A stretch of DNA of 64,000 nt from Acidobacteriota bacterium (GTDB lineage: Bacteria > Acidobacteriota > Terriglobia > Acidiferrales > UBA7541), in contig QHYZ01000065.1 in the NCBI GenBank assembly GCA_003225295.1, positions 40,289 through 104,288 on the forward strand. Reading direction: 5' to 3'. Shown in pieces: positions 1-7,511 of this stretch. Made by a program: the position numbers and the translations under genes. A model generated the notes under the pieces. It had not been told where the DNA came from. It did no database searches and was given only the letters and a program-made list of their open reading frames with translations. Within the stretch, counting starts at the first letter, position 1, and the number at the start of each line of letters is the position of its first letter.

Positions 1-79
1 ACTCTGACCCACTGAATGATGCTGCCTTCGAGAATTCAGACGGTGTGCTAGTGTGTCCGGGGGACAGACCTGCAAGAGC

Positions 80-290
80 ATGCCGATCAAGGCGATTATC
101 GAACCGTTCCGGGTCAAGAGCCTCGAGGCGATCCGCTGCACCAAGCGAGAGGAAGGTCAGAAACTCACGCAGGCCGGGGGCTACAACCTGGCGGCTTCCG
201 ATTCTGATGGACTAGCTGACGGATTCGAGATCTGCAGCGATGTCCACCAAACGGTGATGGCCTGGCGTTCATGCCGGAGATGAATCTCCC
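80..290 (+). pseudogene. decayed N-terminal remnant of tryptophanase / tyrosine phenol-lyase
   Basis: From the ATG at 80 the reading gives IIEPFRVKSLEAIR, then a Thr/Arg-Glu-rich stretch and GGYNL, which matches the start of the PLP-dependent beta-eliminating lyases (tryptophanase family). Near position 203 the homology moves into the next frame, which reads LTDS, AAMSTK, WPG and GDES. This corresponds to the family's LLTDSGTGAMS...QWAG...GDE region, but with in-frame stop codons at 213-215 and 252-254. Only about 70 of roughly 460 residues remain. The remnant stops exactly where the next gene begins. A GTG at 53 would extend the first frame but adds nothing family-like. Family assignment rests on recognised motifs, not on a search. 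Confidence 0.72.
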
Positions 291-947
291 ATGCAGATAA
301 CCATCGATGCCGGATTGATAAAGAAATGCCCGCGGACCGCGCTGGCGTGCGTGACGGCGCGCGTGGAGGCGAGCGCATCGCCCGCAGCGCTGCTCGAAGA
401 GATGAAGACGAGAGAGACGGAAATTCAGAGATTGCCCTTCCCGCGCAGTGTGCTGGAGTCCCCGCAAGTGCAAGCCACGCGCAGGGCGTACAAGGCGCTG
501 GGTAAAGATCCAGCGCGGTACCGCGGTTCGGCGGAGGCGCTGTTGCGCCGGGTGGTCGCGGGAAAAGGCTTGCCGCAAATCAATGCCGTCGTGGACGTTA
601 TCAATCTGGTGTCTGTGGAAAGCCGCCTGCCGATTGGTTTATACGACCTGACGCATGTGACCGGCGAAATTGTTTTTCGTGCGGGACGAGCGGGCGAAAC
701 CTACAAGGGGATTGGCAAATACGATTTGAATCTGGAAGGATTGCCGATATTCTGCGACGCCGCCGGGCCGCACGGAAGTCCGACCAGTGATTCGGAACGA
801 ACCATGGTGACGACGGCAACGAAGCACATCCTGGGGATCATCATTTCGTTTGGTGGCCAGGAAGGTCTCGAGCGCTGGGCACAGAGAATGTCCGCGCTGT
901 TGACGCGACATGCTGCGGGACAAGACCTGCAGATGCAACTGATCTAG
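291..947 (+). CDS. stand-alone B3/B4 (PheRS beta-like) domain protein
   Basis: The 218-residue protein consists almost entirely of a B3/B4 domain, the fold that forms the editing module of phenylalanyl-tRNA synthetase beta. Family hallmarks are YKALGKDPARYR (about residues 64-75), the LPQINAVVDVINLVS block (about 95-109) and GLYDLTH. Stand-alone members (COG3382 type) are widespread. Some may act on mischarged tRNA or amino-acid substrates, but their role is mostly unproven. The ATG at 291 directly follows a tryptophanase remnant and has no strong Shine-Dalgarno sequence, so the gene may use a short leader. The real pheT lies at 33109-35211 and has its own B3/B4 region, so this is an extra copy of the fold. 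Confidence 0.82.
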   Translation: MQITIDAGLIKKCPRTALACVTARVEASASPAALLEEMKTRETEIQRLPFPRSVLESPQVQATRRAYKALGKDPARYRGSAEALLRRVVAGKGLPQINAVVDVINLVSVESRLPIGLYDLTHVTGEIVFRAGRAGETYKGIGKYDLNLEGLPIFCDAAGPHGSPTSDSERTMVTTATKHILGIIISFGGQEGLERWAQRMSALLTRHAAGQDLQMQLI

Positions 948-1128
948 TGAGGTATCCGCTGTGGCTTGCTGCGTTTTGGCGGCCCCGATCATCTCCCAGC
1001 TTTGCCGAATGCTCCTTGAAGCTGCACCCTTCATCATGTTTACTATGAGCGCTGCTGTTGCCTGTTGCGCGCTGTCCAAACCCTTGGGAGACTGAGAACC
1101 AATCCAGTTAGCGTGGAAGAGGTGGCCG

Positions 1129-1992
1129 ATGGCCTGCAATCCTGAAGTGTTGAAACACGTTCCGCTGTTTGCGCTGCTTGACGAAGAAGAGACCGCCGTG
1201 TTGGCGGGGCAAGTGCAACTCAAGAATTTCGCCGCGCGGCAACGCATCTACAAGATGGGTGATCCGAGCGGTCAAGCCTACGTGATGGTCTCCGGGAAGG
1301 TCCGCGTCACGACTGTGGACGAGGATCAACAAGAAGTCGTGGTAGATGAACCGGCTCACGGCGAGTTCTTCGGATTCGCGTCGATGCTGGAGCAGACGCC
1401 TCATCAGACCAATGCGACGGCCATCGAAGAAACCGTGTGTCTGGAAATCAGCCGGGGAGACATCGCGACCCTGCTGCAACGCAAGCCGCATGCGGGAATG
1501 GACATGTTGACCGTGCTGGGGCGACAGTTCCATGCCTCGCAGCAACTGGTGCGCCTTCGTGCGATGCGCAACGCCAACGAAGTGATCGAGGAAAAATCGA
1601 CCCTTCCCGAGCGCATCGCGGACTCCATGGTCCAGTTCGGCGGATCCTGGACCTTCATCATTGGCTTTATGGTGATCGGCAGCATCTATACAGCCATCAA
1701 CATAGGCTTGCGCAAGGCGGCGTGGGATCCCTATCCGTTTATCCTGCTAAATCTCCTCCTGTCCCTGCTGGCAGCCATCCAGGCGCCAGTCATTATGATG
1801 AGCCAGAATCGCCAGGACATGAAAGATCGCGTGCGCACCGAACTGGATTACTCCGTCAATCGCCGCGCCGAATCCGAGATTCAGGGTCTCGCGCGGAAGC
1901 TGAATCTGCTGGGGGAAAAGATGGGCGATCTGGAGGATCTGCTCCGGGGAAAACCGGCGGGAGGAGCACGGGGCGACAGGACAGGGGAATAG
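1129..1992 (+). CDS. cyclic-nucleotide-binding domain fused to DUF1003 membrane protein
   Basis: The protein has 287 residues. Residues about 10-130 form a CAP_ED (cNMP-binding) beta-roll with the pattern GDPSGQAYVMVSGKVRV and a GEFFG turn. Residues about 155-240 are a DUF1003 domain with two hydrophobic spans (about 171-192 and 204-226), including the signature DPYPFILLNLLLS and QAPVIMMSQNRQ. The C-terminus (about 240-280) is charged and probably a short coiled coil. The architecture suggests a membrane protein gated by or sensing a small ligand, but the function of DUF1003 is unknown. No helix-turn-helix follows the CAP domain, so it is not a CRP-type transcription factor. The 181 bases upstream hold no recognisable gene. 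Confidence 0.85.
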   Translation: MACNPEVLKHVPLFALLDEEETAVLAGQVQLKNFAARQRIYKMGDPSGQAYVMVSGKVRVTTVDEDQQEVVVDEPAHGEFFGFASMLEQTPHQTNATAIEETVCLEISRGDIATLLQRKPHAGMDMLTVLGRQFHASQQLVRLRAMRNANEVIEEKSTLPERIADSMVQFGGSWTFIIGFMVIGSIYTAINIGLRKAAWDPYPFILLNLLLSLLAAIQAPVIMMSQNRQDMKDRVRTELDYSVNRRAESEIQGLARKLNLLGEKMGDLEDLLRGKPAGGARGDRTGE

Positions 1993-2078
1993 GGGCTAAG
2001 GGCTGGTGCCGTGCCCCCCTCGAACATTCTCAAGAGTGATAGCGAGCAGCAGAAGACGCCACGCTGACGTTTTGAGGA

Positions 2079-2117
2079 GCCTTATGTCCCCGGCCTGAAG
2101 TCCGCGGCTTTACGGCC
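2079..2117. repeat. REP-like dispersed palindromic repeat, copy 1
   Basis: The stretch starts GCCTTATGTCCCCGG and ends GGCTTTACGGCC, with an imperfect inverted core CCCCGGCC / CCGCGG around TGAAG. A close copy with the same order and spacing lies at 6558-6595. Both copies lie in the non-coding space just beyond the 3' end of a minus-strand gene (asd here, the DDAH-like gene there). No transposase is linked. REP-like elements often act as transcript 3'-end structures, but the role here is inferred. Confidence 0.6.
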
Positions 2118-2201
2118 CACAGGTAAGCACACATTCCAAGGAGTTTTGAGGGAGAAGGCCAGAGTTGTCACCCCCACTCCTCCCGATCAAGAAGGCACGA
2201 T

Positions 2202-3410
2202 TCACTGTGACACGGGTTCGGCGAGGTGGGACTCGCTCGAGGTGACGCGGTGCTTGAGGAAGCCGCGGGCGGCCAGGAGCTCGGCGTTGAGCAGGGCGGC
2301 GCCGGCGGCGCCGCGGACGAGGTTGTGCGATAGCAGCGTGAGTTTGACGTCGAGTAGCGGGCATTCGCGGATGCGGCCGACGACGGCGGCCATGCCGTTT
2401 CCGGCGTGAACGTCGCGACGCGGCTGCGGGCGATTCTCTTCGTCGAGGACCACCACCGGATTTCGCAGGGCGGTCGGGAGAGATGCCAGCTCGGCGTCGA
2501 CTTCGAAGTTGCGGATGGCTTCGCGAACTTCGTCGAGGGAGGCGATTTTTTTAAGGCCGACGGAGATGCATTCGAGGTGCCCGTCGATCACCGGCACGCG
2601 ATTGCAATGGGCGCTGAGGCCGATGCCGGCGTCGACGAACCGCGAGCCATCCCATTTGCCTAGCAGCTTCTGCGGCTCGGCCTCCATTTTTTCCTCTTCG
2701 CCACTGATAAAAGGAACGACGTTGCCTTGGATATCCATGGAGGCGACGCCGGGGTAGCCTGCGCCGGAAATGGCCTGAAGTGTGACCACAAAGATTTTCT
2801 CGAGGCCAAAGGCGTCGGCGAGCGGTTTTAATACCAGAACCAGGCCGGCGGTCGAGCAATTGGGGTTGGTGACGATGAAGCCCGTGTCATAGCCGCGATT
2901 CTTCTGCTGCCAGGGAATGGCGTCGAGATGGGCGGCATTCACTTCCGGAATGAGCAAGGGAACGTCGGGATCCATGCGGTGATTCCTGCAATTGCTGACC
3001 ACGGGGTAACCCGCGCGAGCGAAATCCTCCTCGGCGGGGCCAGCGACCGAAGAATCGAGCGCGGAGAAGACAAAGTCGCAATCGAGGGAGGGGTCCAGAC
3101 CTTTGACCACGAGATTGCGAGCCACTTGGGGGATGGGCGCGTCGAGATGCCAGCGAACGGCTTCGGCGTAGGTCTTGCCGGAGGAACGCTCGGAGGCGGC
3201 AACTTCGGTGAGCTCGAACCAGGGATGACCGGCCAGCAGACTAACGAGACGCTGACCAACGATACCGGTCGCGCCGAGGACGCCCGCCCGCAACTTTTTC
3301 TCAGCTCGTCTTCCCGGCGTGCTTGCTTTTTCTACGTGCTTTTCGCTCGAACTCGCCGACTGTTTCGACTGCATGTTGCTGTCACCCCCATATTGAGATT
3401 GTGAACTCAT
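2202..3410 (-). CDS. asd: aspartate-semialdehyde dehydrogenase
   Basis: The enzyme reduces aspartyl phosphate to aspartate semialdehyde with NADPH, the second step of the Lys/Thr/Met/Ile pathway. The NADP loop GVLGATGIVGQ is at residues 43-53 and the catalytic cysteine is in NPNCSTAG (Cys185). The proton-relay region is RVPVIDGH (His278). These features fit the archaeal/fungal-type subfamily. The first 40 residues are Ser/Lys-rich and family-unlike. A second ATG at 3374 follows GGGGGTGA and may be the true start (390 residues). With the upstream start, the ATG overlaps the lysC stop as ATGA (3407-3410), which points to translational coupling. The gene lies in one operon with lysC. Confidence 0.93.
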   Translation of the reverse strand: MSSQSQYGGDSNMQSKQSASSSEKHVEKASTPGRRAEKKLRAGVLGATGIVGQRLVSLLAGHPWFELTEVAASERSSGKTYAEAVRWHLDAPIPQVARNLVVKGLDPSLDCDFVFSALDSSVAGPAEEDFARAGYPVVSNCRNHRMDPDVPLLIPEVNAAHLDAIPWQQKNRGYDTGFIVTNPNCSTAGLVLVLKPLADAFGLEKIFVVTLQAISGAGYPGVASMDIQGNVVPFISGEEEKMEAEPQKLLGKWDGSRFVDAGIGLSAHCNRVPVIDGHLECISVGLKKIASLDEVREAIRNFEVDAELASLPTALRNPVVVLDEENRPQPRRDVHAGNGMAAVVGRIRECPLLDVKLTLLSHNLVRGAAGAALLNAELLAARGFLKHRVTSSESHLAEPVSQ

Positions 3411-4474
3411 GCCGCGCCGCCGTGCTGAGATTTTTGCATCGGGGCAGTAGCAGGATGTTGCCGTACTCGCGGCAAACCAATCCGTGTGCCCCGCGCCTGC
3501 GGGTTGAAGGTATTGCGAACCCAGACGACCATTCGGGTTTCGGCGGCGAGAGGCAGCACTTTCGCGTGGAGAACTTTCGCGCCGCTGGCGGCGAGGGCGC
3601 GGGCCTCATCGTAGCTGAGCTCATGCAGAAGGCGCGCTTCGGCGGATTCGTGGGGATTGGCGGTGAAGATGCCATCGACATCGGTCCAGATGACCAGTTC
3701 GTCGGCGTCCACGACATGAGCGATGATGGCTCCAGAAAAATCCGAGCTGTTGCGGCCGAGTGTGGTGATGCGGCCATCGGGAGTTGCGCCAATGAATCCA
3801 GTGACAACCGGCACGATGCCAGCTTCGAGGAGTGGCAGAAGAACCTCCCGGCCGCGCTGTTTTGTTTGTTCGAGATGTGGCTGCGCGTCGCGAAAGGTGT
3901 CGCAGGTCAGCACGAAATCCGAGGATGTGACGGGCACCGCAGAGACGCCTGACTTTTCCAGAGCGGCGGCGAAGAGCCTTGCGCTGAAGCGTTCGCCAAA
4001 GGATGCCAGGCGGTCGAAGAGCTCGGCGCCAGCGGCGACGCTGCCGCGAGCCGGGACTTCGTGAAGAAGGTCGCGTCCCAGGAGTTGCAACTCGCGGCGC
4101 ACGCGAAGGTCATCCGGCGCGCTGAGCTGCAGATCGTGAAGCACATCGAGGTGAGTATCCAGGACCAGTTCGGCTTCGCGGCGCGCCGGCGCGAGCCTGC
4201 CATCGGCGAGAGCCCGGGCAATGGAAAGGAGGTGGTCGGTGAGGCCCTTCATGGCGGAGACCACCACGGTAACGCTGGATGCCCGCCTGGCGGCGAGAAC
4301 AAGACCTGCGGCATGGAGCATGCGGTCCGCACCGAGAAGAGAACTGCCGCCGAATTTGAAGGCTACGACGTTGCTCTGTGGCTTGCTCGCCCCACCGGCC
4401 CAATGTACTCGCTCTTCTAACGCGGCGGGGTGTCTTTCCGCTGCTGACTCTTCCTGTATGTTTTCAAGGCTCAT
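3407..4474 (-). CDS. lysC: aspartate kinase lacking ACT domains
   Basis: The enzyme phosphorylates aspartate, the entry step of the aspartate family pathway. The KFGGSS signature is at residues 40-45, followed by VVVSAMKGLTD, TGFIGATPDGRITTLGRNSSD and WTDVDGI typical of the amino-acid kinase fold. The protein ends shortly after VWVRNTFNPQARGTRI, which is the end of the kinase domain. The two C-terminal ACT domains that bind Lys or Thr in typical 400-450-residue aspartokinases are absent. No frame downstream supplies them, because asd starts immediately. The start at 4474 has an AGGAG about 8 bases upstream. It is preceded by a leader peptide and terminator (4535-4696), suggesting attenuation instead of allosteric control. 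Confidence 0.92.
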   Translation of the reverse strand: MSLENIQEESAAERHPAALEERVHWAGGASKPQSNVVAFKFGGSSLLGADRMLHAAGLVLAARRASSVTVVVSAMKGLTDHLLSIARALADGRLAPARREAELVLDTHLDVLHDLQLSAPDDLRVRRELQLLGRDLLHEVPARGSVAAGAELFDRLASFGERFSARLFAAALEKSGVSAVPVTSSDFVLTCDTFRDAQPHLEQTKQRGREVLLPLLEAGIVPVVTGFIGATPDGRITTLGRNSSDFSGAIIAHVVDADELVIWTDVDGIFTANPHESAEARLLHELSYDEARALAASGAKVLHAKVLPLAAETRMVVWVRNTFNPQARGTRIGLPRVRQHPATAPMQKSQHGGAA

Positions 4475-4534
4475 GACCTGCGCTCCTGGTTTCTCCGTGC
4501 GATGGCCACCGCTGGAGCGTCTCTGGAGGGGGCT

Positions 4535-4578
4535 TAAAAGAAGAAACCCACCGCCAGGTTCGCTTCTGGCGGTGGGTT
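4535..4578 (-). terminator. intrinsic terminator (attenuator) in the lysC leader
   Basis: A perfect 13-bp stem (arms 4566-4578 and 4545-4557, 8-base loop) is followed on the minus strand by TTTCTTCTTTTAA. That is a strong intrinsic terminator pointing towards lysC. It starts 20 bases after the stop of the Thr-rich leader peptide and ends about 60 bases before the lysC start. This is the geometry expected of a ribosome-stalling attenuator. A competing antiterminator pairing was not worked out. Confidence 0.85.
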
Positions 4579-4597
4579 GGAAACTTTTTCTAGCTCG

Positions 4598-4696
4598 CTA
4601 GCTGTTTCTCCACGCGCCCGAAGCGGAAATAGTCGTCATAGTCGTAGTCGACTTGGACGACTTAGCAATAATTCGCTTAGTGGCGATGGACAACAT
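4598..4696 (-). CDS. Thr/Ile/Met/Lys-rich leader peptide of the lysC-asd operon
   Basis: This is a 32-residue open reading frame ending just before the terminator. It contains ATKRIIAK and then the run TTTMTTI (codons at 4628-4648). Six Thr, four Ile, three Lys and an internal Met are all end products of the pathway encoded downstream. The layout resembles the E. coli thr operon leader (KRISTTITTTITITT). When Thr or Ile tRNA charging is low, stalling on this run would be expected to favour antitermination. The ATG at 4696 has no strong Shine-Dalgarno sequence. The frame stays open upstream to 4876, so the exact start is uncertain. Confidence 0.78.
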   Translation of the reverse strand: MLSIATKRIIAKSSKSTTTMTTISASGAWRNS

Positions 4697-4963
4697 ACCA
4701 GCGCCAAGATAACACAGCTCCGGTGGTTGGGGAAAGGGGATAAATCGGAAATGGGGAATCGTGCCGGAAAGGTCAGGAACGCGCTGGGGGGAGACCGCTA
4801 ACCGAGTCCAAACCCCCAGGATGGTCTTGGTACTACATCTGTAAAATACTGAATCTACGTGTCTTAAGGACCGCAACTTCTTTTATCTCCTGGGGTTTCG
4901 ATGCCCATGAATCGGTGCGTGCCTGGAGCACCACCGCAGTCGAACAGCAGGAAAGGAAAACCT

Positions 4964-6353
4964 ATGAACCACAAGAAGTGGCTAAGTGCTGTCTTCGCAT
5001 TCGCATGCATCGCATTCCTGAGCGGTTGCGGCGGTGTGTCTTCTTCCCCGATGACCGCAGCACAATCGGGCACCGTGTTCGTCACGGGAACGGACGCACC
5101 GCTGCCGAGCGTGGTTTCGTTTCAAGTGGACATTACCGGAATAACGGTCACGGACGGCAACAACACGCAATCGGTGCTCAGCGGAACGCAGACCGTGGAT
5201 TTCGCGCGGCTGAATGGCTTGCGGACGTTGCTGGACATCAACACGATTCCCGCCGGCACGTATACCAGTGTTACTGCCACGCTGGCGAATCCGCAGATTG
5301 GATACTTGAATGTGAACCCGCCAGCGCGACCGGCGATCAGCACACTGAACGGAACCACCTCGCCGGCAGTGACTCTGACGCAATCAAGCGTGACCATTCC
5401 CCTGTCGACTCCTTTGGTCGTGAGCACGGGAAACATCATCGGTTTGAAGTTTGAATTCGACCTTCGCAAGTCGATCGCTGTCGACAGCAGCGGACAGATC
5501 ACCGGCGCGGTCACCCCTATGCTGGATCTGAAAGCCATCACCCCAAATGACGCCGACGCCTATGTTGATGATTTCATCGCCGGTGTGGTGAGTGTGAACG
5601 CCAGGTAATTCCTTCATCATTCAGGGGCCGCACGGCCACCAGTTCACGGTGAACGTGAATGGTCAGACCGAATGGGAAGGCAGCGAGACCATCAGCAATC
5701 TGACTTCGACGTCCATCGTGGAAATCTCCGGGACACTGGACCGCACGACGGCGACTTTCCTTGCGGACTCGGTGGGAATCCTCTCGCAGGACCGGTTCTA
5801 CGCGGACGGCCTGATCACCTACGTAAATCCGCCCACGAATACAGCCACGGACTTTGATCTGTATGTGCGAAGCGTGTTGCCTTCGGGTACGGGCTTTCAG
5901 TCGGGAGAAATCTCCACCATCGATCTCACTGGCAACGAGAAGTACTTCATCTACTGGATGCACAACAGCTGGACGAACCACTTCTTCAACGCCGGGCTGA
6001 TGGTGCCCGGCCAGCATGTAAGCATCGGTGGACCATTTGCGAGCGGGGCTGTAACGGTGAAGCGCGTGGTGCTGCGGCATGAAGGGCACACCGGCACGTT
6101 GGTGGCCAGCAGCGTGAACTTCAATGCCAGCACATTTCAGTTCAATTCGAATGGACTGGCTGGCGTGCTGTTCAATGGACCGGTGACCGTGTACGTCACG
6201 CCGTTCACGCGATTTGGCGGCGGGCTGAAGAGCCTTAGCGACCTGAGCAGCAATCCGACCAATCCGTTGCGCGTTGTCGGTGTGGTGCTGAAGGATCCGA
6301 TCAGCGGCCAGCCAGTGTTTGTTGCGCGCGGCGTGGAAGAACTTCCCAACTGA
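4964..6353 (+). pseudogene. DUF4382 lipoprotein interrupted by a one-base frameshift
   Basis: The ATG at 4964 follows AGGAAAGG and encodes a signal peptide with lipobox FLSGC. A DUF4382 domain follows (GTDAPLPSVVSFQVDITGI, LLDINTIPAGTY, LKFEFDLRKS). The frame stops at 5606-5608 after VVSVNAR. The next frame continues without a gap as NSFIIQGPHGHQ, then VNVNGQTEWEG, and stays open to 6353 with a beta-rich domain often found at the C-terminus of such proteins. Removing one G near 5603-5605 joins both parts into one protein of about 460 residues. It is either a real disruption or a sequencing error. Predicted location is the outer-membrane lipoprotein pool, and its function is unknown. Confidence 0.78.
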
Positions 6354-6387
6354 CACGGTCTGGCAAGAGACTCACAGTGATAAAATG

Positions 6388-6417
6388 ACGGCCACCCGGG
6401 AGGATCCGGGTGGTCGT
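6388..6417. terminator. 12-bp hairpin after the DUF4382 gene
   Basis: Bases 6388-6399 pair with 6406-6417 (one G-U pair) around a 6-base loop, 32 bases after the DUF4382 stop. No T-run follows on either side, so it may be a 3'-end stabilising structure and not a classical intrinsic terminator. Confidence 0.45.
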
Positions 6418-6557
6418 GCTGCCCGGTCAGAGTCTTCCAGCAGGGTGGCGGAAGTGCGAAGAGCGACCTAGCTGACCGCTCCATCGTTTTTTCCTTCGTC
6501 TGGGGGAAGCAGTTTTCCTGCAGAGACACATATCCAGATAGCACAAACAAGAAGGCA

Positions 6558-6595
6558 GCCTTATATCCCCGGCCTGAACGCCGGGGCTGTACGGC
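6558..6595. repeat. REP-like dispersed palindromic repeat, copy 2
   Basis: Starts GCCTTATATCCCCGGCC and continues to GGGGCTGTACGGC, with a better inverted core (CCCCGGC / GCCGGGG) than copy 1 at 2079-2117. The shared order is GCCTTAT, then a short spacer, then CCCCGGCCTGAA, then CCG, GGCT and TACGGC. It sits 30 bases beyond the stop of the minus-strand DDAH-like gene. Confidence 0.6.
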
Positions 6596-6624
6596 TAGGA
6601 CGGGCAAATTTCATGTGCGTTGGC

Positions 6625-7407
6625 TCATAAACTGACCGAACTTGTGTTTGTGAAAATCAGGCTGGAGCAGGTAAGGCCGGATTCAGCTTTTTGGAGTTCC
6701 GAGATGTCCACCGGAGTGACGTGTAAGCCACACGCCTCGATGCGGGCGCGCGTGCGCGGGAATGACGCAGGGAAAATGATGGTGCCGGCGAGCGCCAGCG
6801 CGTTGGCGGCATGCGGCTCGGCGGGATCAACGTCGATCCACTCATGGCCGGCGAGCGCCGTGGTGTCAAACCAGGCGCGATTGGCGAGGAGCTTGTTGCC
6901 ACTGAGATGCGTGAGGGCCGATTTCAGGTGCAGGCAGCCGTTGACGGGAACGGCGATCACTTCATAGTTGTGCGGCGCAACAGTGACGGCAAGCTGGCGA
7001 AGGCCTTCGGCGTTGCTGCGTCGGGTGAGGCCGACAAAGAGCTTTCGGCCGATACGGAGGATGTCACCACCTTCGAGTGTGCCAGGAAGAGAAACGTATT
7101 CGAGCTGTCGAAATTGGGCGAGCGCTTGAGCGAGTGAAGGCGCCTCACGGCGGCGGGTTTCCGTTCCGAGCGACAGGATCACTGCCAATTCATCGAGAAC
7201 CACGGCGGGGTCTTCGACGAACATGGAATCGGGAAGGTCGGGCTCGGCGGGAAGCGAAATAACACGGGCGCCCAACCTGCCGAGCAGCTTCTCGTAGGCG
7301 TGGTGCTGCTCCTGGGCGGTGACCAGATCGATGGGCTGGCGGTCGATGAAGGAAAGTTCGCAATCGACGATGGCCGGGCTGACCGCCCGTGTGATGGCAG
7401 TAAGCAT
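6625..7407 (-). CDS. dimethylarginine dimethylaminohydrolase-like protein
   Basis: The 260-residue protein belongs to the DDAH branch of the amidinotransferase (pentein) fold, enzymes that hydrolyse methylated arginines to citrulline. Catalytic residues are visible at family-like positions: Glu112 in LEGGD, His160 in GCLHLKSA and Cys247 in GLTCSSLIF near the C-terminus. An early FVEDPAVV motif (about residues 63-70) fits the substrate lid. The length is normal for bacterial DDAH. A related guanidino substrate cannot be excluded from sequence. The Shine-Dalgarno sequence is weak. The gene is divergent from the C45-type hydrolase at 7512 across about 105 bases. Confidence 0.88.
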   Translation of the reverse strand: MLTAITRAVSPAIVDCELSFIDRQPIDLVTAQEQHHAYEKLLGRLGARVISLPAEPDLPDSMFVEDPAVVLDELAVILSLGTETRRREAPSLAQALAQFRQLEYVSLPGTLEGGDILRIGRKLFVGLTRRSNAEGLRQLAVTVAPHNYEVIAVPVNGCLHLKSALTHLSGNKLLANRAWFDTTALAGHEWIDVDPAEPHAANALALAGTIIFPASFPRTRARIEACGLHVTPVDISELQKAESGLTCSSLIFTNTSSVSL

Positions 7408-7447
7408 TCTGGTGGTGAGAGTTTACACGAGAACGCTCCAGGAAACG

Positions 7448-7476
7448 TTGAAGGTAGAGCCCAGCCAGAATAGACT
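7448..7476 (+). promoter_or_regulatory. sigma70-type promoter of the C45 hydrolase
   Basis: TTGAAG (7448-7453) and TAGACT (7471-7476) are separated by 17 bases. They lie 36 bases upstream of the ATG at 7512, which has its own CGGGAGG Shine-Dalgarno sequence at 7497-7503. Confidence 0.55.
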
Positions 7477-7511
7477 CTAGCCCACAATTGGATGTTCGGG
7501 AGGCCAGTGTC

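Noticed and set aside
53..283. 76-residue open frame as a genuine short protein
   Set aside because: Its first part matches tryptophanase and the family homology continues in another frame with stops, so it is a remnant.
4475..4900. lysine riboswitch upstream of lysC
   Set aside because: None of the conserved lysine-riboswitch segments was recognised; the leader-peptide and terminator pair explains the region better.
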